Numbered from the stretch's first letter, positions 27,121 through 36,147 are shown. The stretch: DNA of 55,608 nt from Gammaproteobacteria bacterium (GCA_017577365.1 PKRJ01000023.1:1-55608), one strand, 5' to 3'. The notes: generated by a model not told the origin, from the sequence alone. Numbers and translations are program-made.

Positions 27121-27441
27121 ATGGGCCAGATGACGTTTTATCACGTGTGCTCTGCAAGTATGAGTCCTTGTCACTTGACTCGCGAGGCGCGTGATCAGGC
27201 CGAGCGCTCATGGCTGTGCAGCGGTTGTAAGTCACCAAAGCCGGGCGTCGAAGCAGTCGAAGTAACACTCGAGGCTGCGCCGAGCGTGGGATCGCCCCTG
27301 AGCTTCGTTTCTTGCGGCAGGCGCCGCGCTAGCGCGGAAGAGTTTTCTCCTTCCGCTTGGCTTGGATTGAGGATGGCCCAGGATGACAAGGGGCAGTCGT
27401 TTATCGCCTGGGCAGAACTCTACCGTTGTTCGAGTAACTGA
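27121..27441 (+). CDS. Small Cys-rich hypothetical protein, possibly truncated
   Basis: About 107 residues from the ATG at 27121 (GGAAGG about 10 bases upstream; an ATG at 27130 is equally possible). The first 60 residues look like real protein, with Cys at CSASMSPC and a CSGC pair in WLCSGCKSPKPGVEAVEV that could form part of a zinc or disulfide site. The final 35 residues look less ordered, and the gene may be shortened by a frameshift. I do not recognise the family. It sits in a 700-base stretch of weak coding character that also holds a remnant on the other strand. Confidence 0.35.
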   Translation: MGQMTFYHVCSASMSPCHLTREARDQAERSWLCSGCKSPKPGVEAVEVTLEAAPSVGSPLSFVSCGRRRASAEEFSPSAWLGLRMAQDDKGQSFIAWAELYRCSSN

Positions 27442-27622
27442 CGTTCGAACGACCTAAGCGGCCGAAGGCATCGGGCGTATGCAGCGCGCGTCCGTCAGTG
27501 AGCTTGGAGACGGTGCGCAGCGAGAGGGCTATCGGGTGCCCTTGGTGGATCTCCGTCTGCAAGGGCTCCTCGTAGGGCCGCTGGTTGAAGGGCGCCTGCC
27601 GGCGGTATTCCTTTCTTGACCG
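27401..27622 (-). pseudogene. Short open remnant with coding-like codon use, no start codon
   Basis: On the minus strand 73 codons are open between a TGA (27625-27623) and a TAA (27403-27401), with strong G/C preference at third positions like the real genes here. The peptide includes FNQRPYEEPL and LSLRTVSKLTDGRALHTPDA. No ATG or GTG starts it and no ribosome site is seen, so it is best read as a piece of a decayed gene. I could not assign a family. Confidence 0.3.
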
Positions 27623-27746
27623 TCACGCCCCGAGGGGCTTCTCCGATTGTGAGGCGACCGGCCTATAATCCGGGCGGGGGCGACTGAGCAGCTTTCGATT
27701 CCGGTCCTTTCCTTTCAACGAGCATGTTCGCAGAGCGAGGTGGCGC

Positions 27747-29978
27747 TTGAAGCAGCCAACGTCTGGCCATGTTTGGCAGTTCTTTCGTGCCGGCGACTTC
27801 GACCAGGTCGCTTTGACCTCGGGCGCCGATCTGCTGGCGCTCGACGAGCTCGACCAGAAGCTTTGGGCCGCGCTTGCCTGCCCGGTTCTCGGTTTGCATT
27901 TCGACGCCCGTACGCTCGAGCTGATCGACTCGGACGGCGATGGACGGGTACGCGCGAGGGAGCTCATCGAGGCGATCAAATGGGCGGTCGCCAGACTCAA
28001 GAATCCCGACGACCTCTTGAAGCCTCAGGAAGCATTGTCGCTCGACGCTATCGACGACTCGTCCGAGGAGGGGGCTGCAGTGCTAAGCGCGGCGCGGCAT
28101 GTGCTCGCGCTGCTCGGCAAGCCCGAGGCGGACTCGATCAGCGTTGCGGACACGGACGACGCACGCGCGCGCTTCGCGCAGATGCCTTTCAACGGCGACG
28201 GCATCGTGACCGCAGCATCGGCGCAGGATGACGAGGCCGTCGTCGCTCTGATCGCCGACGTGATCGCCTGCGTCGGGGGTGAGCCCGAGGCGTCGGGCAA
28301 CGTCGGGGTGTCGGCGGCCAAGCTCGACGAGTTCATGGCCGAGGTTCGAGCCCAGCTCGCGGTGCGAGCGCGGGCCGAGGATCCCGAGATCCGCGTGCTC
28401 GGTGACGCTACCGGCGCGGCGGCCGAGGCCCTGGCGGCCGTGGCCGACAAGATCTCGGACTACTTCGCGCGTTGCCGCCTCGCCGAATTCGATCCGCGGG
28501 CCGCGGAGGCAATGAATGGCACGGTGACGCTCTACGAGTCGCTCGCTTCGATGCCGTTCGTGCATCACGCAGCCGAGACCGCCGAGTTGCCGCTTGCGCA
28601 CGTCGAGCCCGGGAGGCCGCTCGATCTGACCGCCGGTATCAACCCAGCTTGGGAGGAGCGAATCGTGCGGTTCCGTGACGAAGTCGTCGTGCCGCTCGGG
28701 GGCGACGGCGAGACGCTCACGCAGGAGGAGTTTCGCGCCATACAGGCGAAGCTTGCACCCTACATCCAATGGAGCGCCGAGCTCGCCGCGTCCAAGTGCG
28801 CCGCGCTCTCGACGGAGCGGCTCGAGGAGATCGCGCGCGGTGAGGCCGAGCAGCGATTGCGTGCGCTGATCGAGCGTGATACGGCAGAGGCCGGCACCGC
28901 CGCGCTGATCGAGAGCATCGACCGTTTCGTCCGCTATTGCCGCTACCTCAAGGATCTCTGCGAGAACTTCGTCAACTTCAAGCAGTTCTACACGAGCGGC
29001 GAGAAGGCGATCTTTCAGGCCGGCACGCTCTATATCGATCAACGAAGCTGCGAGCTGACGCTCTACGTCGATGACGCCGCGAAGGCGGCGCCCATGGTGT
29101 CGATGGCGGGCACGTATCTCCTCTACTGCGACATCACGCGGCGCGCGACGGGCGAGAAGAAGCAGATCGTCGCGGCCGTCACGAACGGCGACTCGGACAA
29201 TCTGATGGTCGGGCGGAACGGCATTTTCTATGACCGCGAAGGCCGAGACTGGGATGCGACGATCACGAAGATCGTCGACAACCCGATCAGTATCCGGCAG
29301 GCGTTCTGGTCCCCATACAAGAAGCTCGTGCGGCTCATAGAGGAGCAGGTCGCGAAGCGCGCTGCCGCCGCCGATGCTGCCGCCTCGCAAAAGCTCGAGG
29401 CGGTTGCCGAGACCGTTGCGACGGTCGACAAGACGAAGCCCGAGCAAGCGAAGAAGATCGACGTCGGGACCGTCGCGGCGCTCGGCGTCGCTTTCGGCGC
29501 GCTCGCGACGGCAACGGCGGCGATTGCGGGCTATGCCAGCGGTTTGATGAGACTGCCGTTCTGGCAGCTCTGCATCGCGGTTGCCGTGCTCGTGCTCATC
29601 ATTTCCGGGCCGTCCGTGCTGATCGCATGGCTCAAGCTGCGAAAGCGCAACCTCGGTCCCATTCTGGACGCGAACGGCTGGGCCGTGAACGCTCGCGCGC
29701 GTCTCAACGTGCCGTTCGGCGAGTCGCTGACGGGCGTTGCGAAGCTGCCGCGTGGAGCACGGTTCGTGACGAGAGACCGCTTCGGTCAGCGACCGGCGGT
29801 ATGGCCGCGGCTCGTCGCTTTGTTGATTGCCCTCGGTTTCATTTACAGCCTGCTCAACGACCTCGGGCTGATTCACCGGCTGACGGGCGGCCGCATCGGC
29901 GACGAGGCCGGGGAGGGGCCGGGCATCGAGGTGCTCCTTACGCCGCAAGCGCCCGAGGAGGTTGAGCAGCAGAACTAG
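27747..29978 (+). CDS. Large EF-hand-containing membrane protein of unknown function
   Basis: 743 residues from a TTG start at 27747, chosen because a GAGG site lies 7 bases upstream and no in-frame ATG is available. A complete EF-hand loop is present at residues 61-72 (D-S-D-G-D-G-R-V-x3-E), with a second degenerate NGDGIV at about 150. The body (about 80-560) is mostly helical and soluble. Three membrane segments follow at about 573-600, 603-630 and 690-715, and the short tail is acidic. It probably senses or binds calcium at the inner face of the membrane, but no enzymatic signature is visible and I do not recognise a named family. It is convergent with the cytochrome gene (stop codons nearly touching). 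Confidence 0.7.
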   Translation: MKQPTSGHVWQFFRAGDFDQVALTSGADLLALDELDQKLWAALACPVLGLHFDARTLELIDSDGDGRVRARELIEAIKWAVARLKNPDDLLKPQEALSLDAIDDSSEEGAAVLSAARHVLALLGKPEADSISVADTDDARARFAQMPFNGDGIVTAASAQDDEAVVALIADVIACVGGEPEASGNVGVSAAKLDEFMAEVRAQLAVRARAEDPEIRVLGDATGAAAEALAAVADKISDYFARCRLAEFDPRAAEAMNGTVTLYESLASMPFVHHAAETAELPLAHVEPGRPLDLTAGINPAWEERIVRFRDEVVVPLGGDGETLTQEEFRAIQAKLAPYIQWSAELAASKCAALSTERLEEIARGEAEQRLRALIERDTAEAGTAALIESIDRFVRYCRYLKDLCENFVNFKQFYTSGEKAIFQAGTLYIDQRSCELTLYVDDAAKAAPMVSMAGTYLLYCDITRRATGEKKQIVAAVTNGDSDNLMVGRNGIFYDREGRDWDATITKIVDNPISIRQAFWSPYKKLVRLIEEQVAKRAAAADAAASQKLEAVAETVATVDKTKPEQAKKIDVGTVAALGVAFGALATATAAIAGYASGLMRLPFWQLCIAVAVLVLIISGPSVLIAWLKLRKRNLGPILDANGWAVNARARLNVPFGESLTGVAKLPRGARFVTRDRFGQRPAVWPRLVALLIALGFIYSLLNDLGLIHRLTGGRIGDEAGEGPGIEVLLTPQAPEEVEQQN

Positions 29979-29979
29979 G

Positions 29980-30306
29980 TCAGCGGGGCGCTGTGAGGTA
30001 CTGCACCAGCGCTTCGAGCTGTGCGTCGGTCAGATCGCTCGGGACGAAGGGCGGCATGGACCTCAGGCCGTTGCGCACGACGGCCTGGATGTACTCCGGC
30101 GCGAGATCGTTGCGCTCGGTCAGCAGCGCTCTTTCCGCGCCCCGAGTCCGCGAGAGCTGTGGCGTGCCCGGTTCGCTCCCCGGGCCGTGGCAGTGGATGC
30201 AGTGCCGATCGAATATTTCCTTGCCCGTCGGCTCCGCGGCTGCCGCCGACAGCGCGGCGCCGACGAGCGACGTGACCGCCATCGTTGTGCGTACGGCCGA
30301 CCTCAT
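29980..30306 (-). CDS. Class I cytochrome c, probable electron acceptor of the adjacent flavoprotein
   Basis: 108 residues. A signal peptide (MRSAVRTTMAV to SAAAA) is followed by one haem-attachment motif CIHCH (starting Cys36) and a distal Met ligand in SMPPF. This is the size and form of the cytochrome subunit of 4-cresol dehydrogenase (PchC). Its ATG overlaps the stop codon of the upstream flavoprotein gene (ATGA), so the two are translationally coupled, as expected for subunits of one periplasmic enzyme. It would pass electrons from the flavin to the respiratory chain. Confidence 0.82.
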   Translation of the reverse strand: MRSAVRTTMAVTSLVGAALSAAAAEPTGKEIFDRHCIHCHGPGSEPGTPQLSRTRGAERALLTERNDLAPEYIQAVVRNGLRSMPPFVPSDLTDAQLEALVQYLTAPR

Positions 30307-31682
30307 GCGTCGCTCCTCTCACGCAAATGTTTCGGCCAGATGCCCGACTTGCCCGGGGAGAGGATACCGTTCGGATCGAGAGCGTCCTTGATCTTCTCGT
30401 GCATCTTCATCAGCGCGTTGTCGTTCCAGCTGTACGTGCGCGCGATCATGTCCATGTAATGGATGTGCGTACGGTATTCGCCGTAGCCTTCGGCGGCAGC
30501 CTCGCGCACCAGAAGCGCGAAGAGCTCGTCGATCTTTCGGTGCTCCTCGGGATCGTTCTGGTTGTACACGACGACCGTCACGTGATGCAGCTCCCGGAAG
30601 CCGATCGCCATCAGGCCCATATAGTCGAAGCCGTACTCGCGCACGCGGCGGCTCACCATACGGTATTGCTTGATGGCGTCCTCGCCGGTCGTCGGCGAGA
30701 CCGGCGAGAAGCCCACGTGGCCCCCGCCTCCGTTCCAGTTGAGGAAGCCGAACTCGGTGAGCTTCGGTATGCCCCGCATCGTCTCGGCGCGGTGGGCGAG
30801 GATATCCGGACGACGCTTACGGTCCTCGAGGAAGTAGAACTTCGCGCCGGGGATGCTCGAGAACGAGTCCCGTATCGCCGTCCATAGCGCATCCATGATC
30901 GGCGGCGGCCCGTAGAGCGCGCCGCAGAAGTTCCACATGCCGATTTCCAGATCTTCCATGATCCTCCTCGCGACGCTGTCCGGAATGGGGCCGTCACCGT
31001 GGTAGTACTGGCTCTTCGCGGCGAATACGGCGGCGTCCAGCACGAGGCTGCGGATCGTGGCAGCGTTCTGGATGACGTTGTTGAGCCTGAGAGGGCGCGC
31101 GATCTCGACGACCTGCTCGATGTCCTCCTCGCGCGGAAAGGTGATCAGGTACGGCCGGTAGCCCGCGGGCTCGGGCATGAGCCAGATGCCCATCTTCGTG
31201 ACGATGCCGAAGTTCGATTGCGAGAAGATGCCGTCGACATAGGGACCGAAGCCGTACTTGAAGAGCTGCCAAGTGTTGTTGCCGGGCAGCGCGCCCATGC
31301 CGGTCCGCACGACTTCGCCGGTCGGCAGCACCACTTCCATGCCACACTGCATCATGAAGTGATCGCCGTACGGCGTATAACCGACGCCGTGATCGAGCGC
31401 ATTCCCCACGACGCTGCCCCATCCCGGGTCGGGGACGTCCAGCCACAGCTTCAGCCCGCGCTCCTCGATGTAGCGGTAAAGATCGAAGTAGCTGACGCCG
31501 GGCTCGACGAGCGCGTAGCCGAACTTCTCGTTGACCTCGAGGATGCGGTTCATGCGGCTCAGGTCGAGAACGACCGAGCCCGAGAGAACGGGCGCCGCCC
31601 CGCCGTATGCGAAGTTCTTGCCGCGCGAGACCACCCAGAGCGGAACTCGAAATTCGTTGGCGACCTTCACGATCGCCTGCAC
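30303..31682 (-). CDS. VAO/4-cresol dehydrogenase-type FAD oxidoreductase, main reading frame
   Basis: About 459 residues in this frame. The FAD-binding N-terminal half has SRGKNFAYGG and VLDLSRMNRILEVN, and the C-terminal half GYGEYRTHIHYMD and DPNGILSPGK. This matches the vanillyl-alcohol oxidase / 4-cresol dehydrogenase flavoprotein family (normally about 515-525 residues), which oxidises para-alkylphenols. The missing first 55-65 residues are encoded just upstream in a different frame (31703-31876), so the gene carries a one-base frameshift near 31745-31750. Repairing it gives a continuous family-length protein: the last residues before the shift, SYRDPY, and the first after it, DHNDESRYRAHAAVAPD, join naturally. 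Either the gene is inactivated or the base was lost during sequencing or assembly. Confidence 0.8.
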   Translation of the reverse strand: MQAIVKVANEFRVPLWVVSRGKNFAYGGAAPVLSGSVVLDLSRMNRILEVNEKFGYALVEPGVSYFDLYRYIEERGLKLWLDVPDPGWGSVVGNALDHGVGYTPYGDHFMMQCGMEVVLPTGEVVRTGMGALPGNNTWQLFKYGFGPYVDGIFSQSNFGIVTKMGIWLMPEPAGYRPYLITFPREEDIEQVVEIARPLRLNNVIQNAATIRSLVLDAAVFAAKSQYYHGDGPIPDSVARRIMEDLEIGMWNFCGALYGPPPIMDALWTAIRDSFSSIPGAKFYFLEDRKRRPDILAHRAETMRGIPKLTEFGFLNWNGGGGHVGFSPVSPTTGEDAIKQYRMVSRRVREYGFDYMGLMAIGFRELHHVTVVVYNQNDPEEHRKIDELFALLVREAAAEGYGEYRTHIHYMDMIARTYSWNDNALMKMHEKIKDALDPNGILSPGKSGIWPKHLRERSDA

Positions 31683-31702
31683 CTGCTCGGTCGAATCCGG
31701 GG

Positions 31703-31876
31703 CTACGGCCGCATGCGCCCGGTAGCGACTCTCATCGTTGTGATCGTGTAGGGGTCGCGATAGCTCACGACCTTCTCATCGGTGAATACCCATTCTCGGC
31801 CGACGATCTGCCGGAATCGCTCCAAGGCCTCGGCCATCTGTTCGGCGGTTACGCCCGGGGGCAGCGGGTCTGCCAT
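31703..31876 (-). pseudogene. N-terminal part of the FAD oxidoreductase, out of frame
   Basis: The ATG at 31876 opens MADPLPPGVTAEQMAEAL and reads through FRQIVGREWVF and VVSYRDPY, typical for the start of this flavoprotein family, before hitting a TAG at 31703. From about 31745 onward the family sequence continues in another frame. This is the 5' piece of the frameshifted gene described at 30303-31682. Confidence 0.7.
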
Positions 31877-31891
31877 GGTTTCGTGCCTCGT

Positions 31892-32326
31892 TCAGCTCTT
31901 CGGGGCGCTACGCATCGTCCAAAGCAGCAGGTCCTGGTCGACTCGGGATACGCGTGCATCGACGACACCGTGCTCGCTCAGCAGGACGCTCAGACAGAAG
32001 CGGAAGGACTCGGTGGTGATACCGCGCAGTGACAGTGCTTTCTCTCGGGCTGCGCGTTCGAGCCCTCTTCTCCAGAAAGGCGTGATGTCCCCCTGAACCG
32101 CGATCAGCCGTCCCGACTCGCGCCACGCGGCGGCGACTCGGCGCGCGCGCTCGAAACGCTCGTCGACGAAGGCATATACGTGATCGGCGCGGGCCGGGGG
32201 AAGCCTTGGCCACGCCAGGAGGGAAGGAAGCAGCACGGACGATGCGGCTGCCTGGATCGCGTCTCCTCGGAGTCGATCTTCTGCTTCCGCTTCGCAATGA
32301 CCGCCGTCGGCGGCTACCTCCGGCAT
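31892..32326 (-). CDS. Probable exported protein of the cresol-dehydrogenase operon, unknown function
   Basis: 144 residues. A hydrophobic stretch (AIQAAASSVLLPSLLAWPRL, about 24-43) preceded by arginines and followed by PARA|D looks like an export signal, though the twin-arginine pair is not perfect and the true start is uncertain. The mature part (HVYAFVDERFERARRVAAAW, a central DITPFWRRGL, and GITTESFRFCL) is a compact alpha/beta protein that I cannot name. It ends 15 bases before the flavoprotein start and is the first gene of the three-gene set, so an assembly or accessory role for the periplasmic dehydrogenase is plausible. Confidence 0.55.
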   Translation of the reverse strand: MPEVAADGGHCEAEAEDRLRGDAIQAAASSVLLPSLLAWPRLPPARADHVYAFVDERFERARRVAAAWRESGRLIAVQGDITPFWRRGLERAAREKALSLRGITTESFRFCLSVLLSEHGVVDARVSRVDQDLLLWTMRSAPKS

Positions 32327-32492
32327 CTGGAGACATGAGCGGAGATTAAACGGGGAAGTTCCGAAAATCGGTCAAGAGAATCCGAATACAGGTAATACCA
32401 GAACGGCGCCAAATTTTACCATGCTAACGATCAGTCGCTGACTGACCGTCTGTAGGTTGCATGTCACTTATCGACCAACGGGAGGAGGTTTG

Positions 32493-33011
32493 ATGGGCGA
32501 TAAATGGATACGACGGCGCGCGTCGTTGGGGCTTGGCCTGTTGCTCGTTGTGGCGAGCTTCGCTTTGCCGAGAGGCGCGAGAGCGGCGGACTGCGAGCTC
32601 GTGAATTGGCCGAGCGAGGTGGCGATTTCGGTGTGGGTGCTTCAGACGTCGACCAGCCTGATATACCCAGTCTCACCTCCGGGCGAGCTATACACGCTGG
32701 GTAACGATCTCGATTGCTTTCTGCTCGGTTGGGATCCCTACCTCAGCTTCGAGCAAGCGCCGATGGACCTGAACCTCGGGTTTGGTCCGGCCATATCCGT
32801 CCCCGGAGTTCCCGGTCTCATTGCTGCGCTCTTTGCGTTGAGTTGGCACGAGCTCGACCCCTTCGAAATACCTTTCTCCGCGTGCGGCTTACTTCTGCCG
32901 ACGTTCCCCTGCGAAGCGGTCGGCGCGTTCGCTATGGTGGGGGTCGACGTGGACGACATGACTTTGCTCATCGACGATGCGTCACATATTTTGACGATCA
33001 TTCCGTTTTGA
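32493..33011 (+). CDS. Secreted hypothetical protein
   Basis: 172 residues. An excellent ribosome site (GGAGGAGG, 32481-32488) precedes the ATG. The signal peptide has a basic start (KWIRRR), a hydrophobic core, and cleavage near ARA|A (about residue 32). The mature protein is rich in Leu, Pro and aromatic residues with five Cys, and is probably periplasmic or extracellular with disulfides. No family is recognised. Two further genes for exported proteins follow in the same direction with small gaps, suggesting a three-gene unit (32493-34336). Base composition looks less GC-rich than the core genes. Confidence 0.6.
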   Translation: MGDKWIRRRASLGLGLLLVVASFALPRGARAADCELVNWPSEVAISVWVLQTSTSLIYPVSPPGELYTLGNDLDCFLLGWDPYLSFEQAPMDLNLGFGPAISVPGVPGLIAALFALSWHELDPFEIPFSACGLLLPTFPCEAVGAFAMVGVDVDDMTLLIDDASHILTIIPF

Positions 33012-33030
33012 AAGCATTCAGCAAGGTGCG

Positions 33031-33744
33031 ATGCCAATGAGAACGAGCAGAGTTCGTTTTGTTTTTTCTGCCTCATGCGCTCTCATGATGACGCTGAGCG
33101 TCGGCGCGGGGGCGGAGGCGGCCGGCGAAGTCGCATTCGTGGCAACTGCGCACTACTTCGAGCATGCGACGTCGGATCCGGCCGACGTGACGGGATCGCC
33201 CAAGGCGGTTTGGCAGGTGTACCGAAACAGCCGGGGGCAATTGCGTTTCGACTGGGGTGAGAAGGTCCTGATCGTGGATCCGGTGGCGAGGCAGTATCTC
33301 CAGCTCGATACGACTAGCAAAACGGTACGGCAGCGCGCGGCGTGGGATCTCGAGAGATCCGATGATCTTGCCGCCGCGGCGAGCCCCGAGGCTACGCCCG
33401 CGGGGCGGTCGACGATTACACCTTTGGGATCGAAGCGCGTATCGGGATTCAACGCGACCGGACAGCGCGTCACGCAAGTGATCGAGGTGAACAGTTCCTC
33501 GGTTTCGTCTGTTACATTGGAGACGGAGATCTGGGTGTCCACGGAACTCAGTGTTCCGCTCTTGGCAACGACGACGGGTAGTCACGGAAGGCAAACGCGG
33601 TACGAGTTGGTGGACATTCGCTTCGAGGAACCGCTGGACGATCAGTTTGTCATTCCGGACGGGTATCGTTTGGTGACGAATGAGCCATCGCCGAGTCGCC
33701 GTTTCGATGCAAGGGCGCTCCTGGAGCTGGCACGAGCGGATTAG
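33031..33744 (+). CDS. Secreted protein, outer-membrane-lipoprotein-sorting-like fold
   Basis: 237 residues. The signal peptide runs to about residue 30 (AGAEA|A). The mature region reads as a long antiparallel sheet typical of DUF4412/LolA-like proteins: KAVWQVYRNSRGQLRFDW, VLIVDPVARQYLQLD, and later VTQVIEVN, TLETEIWVSTEL and FVIPDGYRLV. These proteins bind lipid or hydrophobic ligands in the periplasm, but the exact family is uncertain. It follows the preceding secreted-protein gene by 19 bases and its end overlaps the start of the next frame, supporting co-transcription. Confidence 0.55.
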   Translation: MPMRTSRVRFVFSASCALMMTLSVGAGAEAAGEVAFVATAHYFEHATSDPADVTGSPKAVWQVYRNSRGQLRFDWGEKVLIVDPVARQYLQLDTTSKTVRQRAAWDLERSDDLAAAASPEATPAGRSTITPLGSKRVSGFNATGQRVTQVIEVNSSSVSSVTLETEIWVSTELSVPLLATTTGSHGRQTRYELVDIRFEEPLDDQFVIPDGYRLVTNEPSPSRRFDARALLELARAD

Positions 33745-34336
33745 GCGGCGCCTGTCGTGCTCGAGCAGGGTCCGAGCGCGGTTCAGCACCGCGCTCGGAC
33801 CGCTGCTGGTCGCCGGTTGCGCCACGGTAGGGACCGTCAACGTGATGGATCTGGATGAAGGTCGCTGGCGAGCGCCGGAACCATTCGTGCCCCAGGAGTC
33901 GACCGACGCGGATCTGGCGGTCGTTTACGTGTATATCGTCGATCCGGTCGTTTTGAACCCCGACGTTCGAGGAGTGCTGCTTCGCCCCGTGAAACGTCGG
34001 TTGCCGGTCCGCGTGAATGGGCGTGCCATCGGCCTTGCCTTGGAGGGCGACGAGATGAGGTACTGCCGGATCGAGGTGCCCGCGGGTATCGTTCGTGTGG
34101 AGTTCAACCCTCCGGAAGGCGAACGCAAGGCGCGATCTCGCTTCGACGTCAGGTATCCGGATCTCGGCTTCGAAGCATCAGCAGGGGAGGTTTACTACGT
34201 GCGGATAAGCTATGGCACGCCTCACCCCGGGGCGCGGGTCGCATTCGAAGCAGCTGTCGCGCCAGCATCGGTCGCGCACTCGGAGCTTGCCTACGTGGAA
34301 GAAGGTAAGCATTGCGCTGTGGAGGGCGATACATAG
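33680..34336 (+). CDS. Putative lipoprotein of unknown function
   Basis: Up to 218 residues. A hydrophobic segment ending LLVAGCATV gives a lipidation Cys at about residue 47 from the ATG at 33680, or 38 from the ATG at 33707. Both are long for a lipoprotein signal, and the start is not certain. The mature domain is beta-rich (VVYVYIVDP, VRVNGRAIGLALEGDEMRYC, AGEVYYVRISYG), resembling small periplasmic sandwich domains of the DUF2846 type, a weak resemblance. It overlaps the previous gene by 65 bases. Confidence 0.5.
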   Translation: MSHRRVAVSMQGRSWSWHERIRRRLSCSSRVRARFSTALGPLLVAGCATVGTVNVMDLDEGRWRAPEPFVPQESTDADLAVVYVYIVDPVVLNPDVRGVLLRPVKRRLPVRVNGRAIGLALEGDEMRYCRIEVPAGIVRVEFNPPEGERKARSRFDVRYPDLGFEASAGEVYYVRISYGTPHPGARVAFEAAVAPASVAHSELAYVEEGKHCAVEGDT

Positions 34337-34548
34337 CCAAGACGCGCTCGACTGTTTCCTGCCTTACCCCGATACGGCCTTACTTCGAATGCGCCGACTC
34401 GCTACCCGCAAGAACGTTCAGCCGCGAGCCGGCCGCACGAGGAAGTGTGACTTCGATCACAGTGCCGGGAGTGGGCGGAGCCGATTAGCGGCAACGTCTC
34501 TATAGTTGGCGCCGGAAGCTTGTTGCTATGAGCGCTTGACGGCTCCCG

Positions 34549-35856
34549 ATGCAACTTCATTTGCCGACGATTTTCCTCATTTCACAGCTGATCTCGGTTG
34601 CCTGCGGGCTCATGTTTCTCCTCGGGCCGCGGACTACCGAATCGCCGTTCTATGTCTGGTTCGGAGGCGCCTTCCTGTGCGCACCGTCCGCAATCATCTT
34701 CTACCGTCTCGCAGAGCTCGGTGACCAGTGGCTATGGGCCTACCCTGCGGGCAACGCGGTTGCGACACTTGCAGTGGCGCTCATCTGGGTCGGTGCAAGG
34801 AGCGTCAACGGACGCTCCTTGCCGTTGAAGACCGCGTTCCTGATACCGGCGCTCATCATGGTCGGTGTATGGATCGCGGCTACGCCCAACGGAGAATGGA
34901 CGGGGGCGTTGCCCTTCTTTCTTTCCTTCAGCGCGTTCTCGGCACTTGCAAGCCTCGAGTTCTCTCGGGGCGGCATCGATGAGCCCCCGCTCGTGCACGC
35001 CAGGGTACTGGCCGTGATGTGCGCGCTCGATTCGGGATGGTATCTGGTGAGAGCTATCGGATTGGTCGTGTTGGGCGTCGACCATCCTCTGTTTCTCACG
35101 GTCCTCGGCGCGGAGAACGCTGCCATCGTGCTGACTCTCACGATCGTAGTGGGCAGTCTCTGTCTTTCCGCGATTGCGAAGGAGCGCGCGCTCCGCGCTG
35201 CCCATCGCCTGGCCATCGAGGATCCCCTGACCGGATTACTGAACCGGAGGGAATTCATCCGGCATGTCGAGGAAATGTCCATCTCGGTCGGTGAACGGCA
35301 AAACGATTACGCGGTCCTGCTGTTCGACCTCGACCATTTCAAATCGATCAACGATACGTACGGCCACATGATCGGCGACGAGGTGCTCAAGGCTTTTGCC
35401 CGCGTCGCACGCGATGCCCTCCGGGAGGGCGATCTGATCTGCCGCTACGGTGGCGAGGAGTTCGCGGCGCTGCTTCCCGGCGCGACGGAGGACGATGCAG
35501 TCGCCGTGGCAGAACGCATCCACCGCCACCTGGCGACGAGCGAAGAAGCCGTGTTCAAGCGCGTGCGCCCCACGACCAGCGTCGGAGTGGCTTCGGTCCG
35601 TTCGGCCGAGGTGCCGCTGGGTACCCTCCTGCGGAGGGCGGATGTGGCGCTCTATCATGCGAAGGAAGAAGGGCGGAGCAGAACCGTCGTCTTCGACGAG
35701 GCTTGGCATCACGCCACGGTAGCTTCCGCGTGGGTGGAGGAGCCGGAGCGCCGCCGGTGTCAACCGATCAGTGGCGCAGTATCGCCAAGGTTAGCGGCCC
35801 CAAGTAAGACACGCGTGCCGGCGCACGGAGCGATATTTGGCGGGGAAAGGCACTAG
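34549..35856 (+). CDS. Membrane diguanylate cyclase
   Basis: 435 residues. About six membrane segments (residues 5-215) form the input module, followed by a GGDEF-family domain. The active-site motif is GGEEF, and five residues before it is REGD (RxxD), the inhibitory site at which cyclic-di-GMP feeds back on the enzyme. LFDLDHFKSINDTYGH carries the metal-binding Asp. The protein should therefore be an active, product-inhibited cyclase controlled by an unidentified membrane signal. The last 60 residues are basic and Pro-rich and may be disordered. It is the last intact gene before the fragment-rich stretch leading to tRNA-Pro. Confidence 0.88.
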   Translation: MQLHLPTIFLISQLISVACGLMFLLGPRTTESPFYVWFGGAFLCAPSAIIFYRLAELGDQWLWAYPAGNAVATLAVALIWVGARSVNGRSLPLKTAFLIPALIMVGVWIAATPNGEWTGALPFFLSFSAFSALASLEFSRGGIDEPPLVHARVLAVMCALDSGWYLVRAIGLVVLGVDHPLFLTVLGAENAAIVLTLTIVVGSLCLSAIAKERALRAAHRLAIEDPLTGLLNRREFIRHVEEMSISVGERQNDYAVLLFDLDHFKSINDTYGHMIGDEVLKAFARVARDALREGDLICRYGGEEFAALLPGATEDDAVAVAERIHRHLATSEEAVFKRVRPTTSVGVASVRSAEVPLGTLLRRADVALYHAKEEGRSRTVVFDEAWHHATVASAWVEEPERRRCQPISGAVSPRLAAPSKTRVPAHGAIFGGERH

Positions 35857-35964
35857 ACGGTATCGATTCGTGCCGAATGGGTCACCCCGCGGCGTCTAGC
35901 CCTGTATGTGCGCGACCCTGCGTCGTGATATTGGCAATCGACACCATCGCTTCCCGAGACACGC

Positions 35965-36147
35965 CTACAAGCTTTGTACGAGCTCCGCGTCACGCGACGA
36001 ACGGAGCTCGTCAAACTGCTCGTTACCGGGGTGCGTGCCGTTCAGCGCGTCGGCGAATTTCGAAAGAAACTCGGGCCACGGGGAGGCGTTCAGCGTGGCT
36101 TGGTAGACATGATCGACTAACGATTCGAAGCGCTTTTCGTCGCACAT
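35965..36147 (-). pseudogene. N-terminal fragment of a LuxR-type regulator
   Basis: Sixty codons (MCDEKRFESLVDHVYQATLN, then PWPEFLSKFADALNG) resemble the opening of bacterial helix-turn-helix regulators in the form FxxLVDxVYxAALDPxxWPxFL. The frame ends before any sensor or DNA-binding domain, and no continuation is seen on either side. It is probably a relic, in a 560-base stretch otherwise without genes. Confidence 0.45.
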
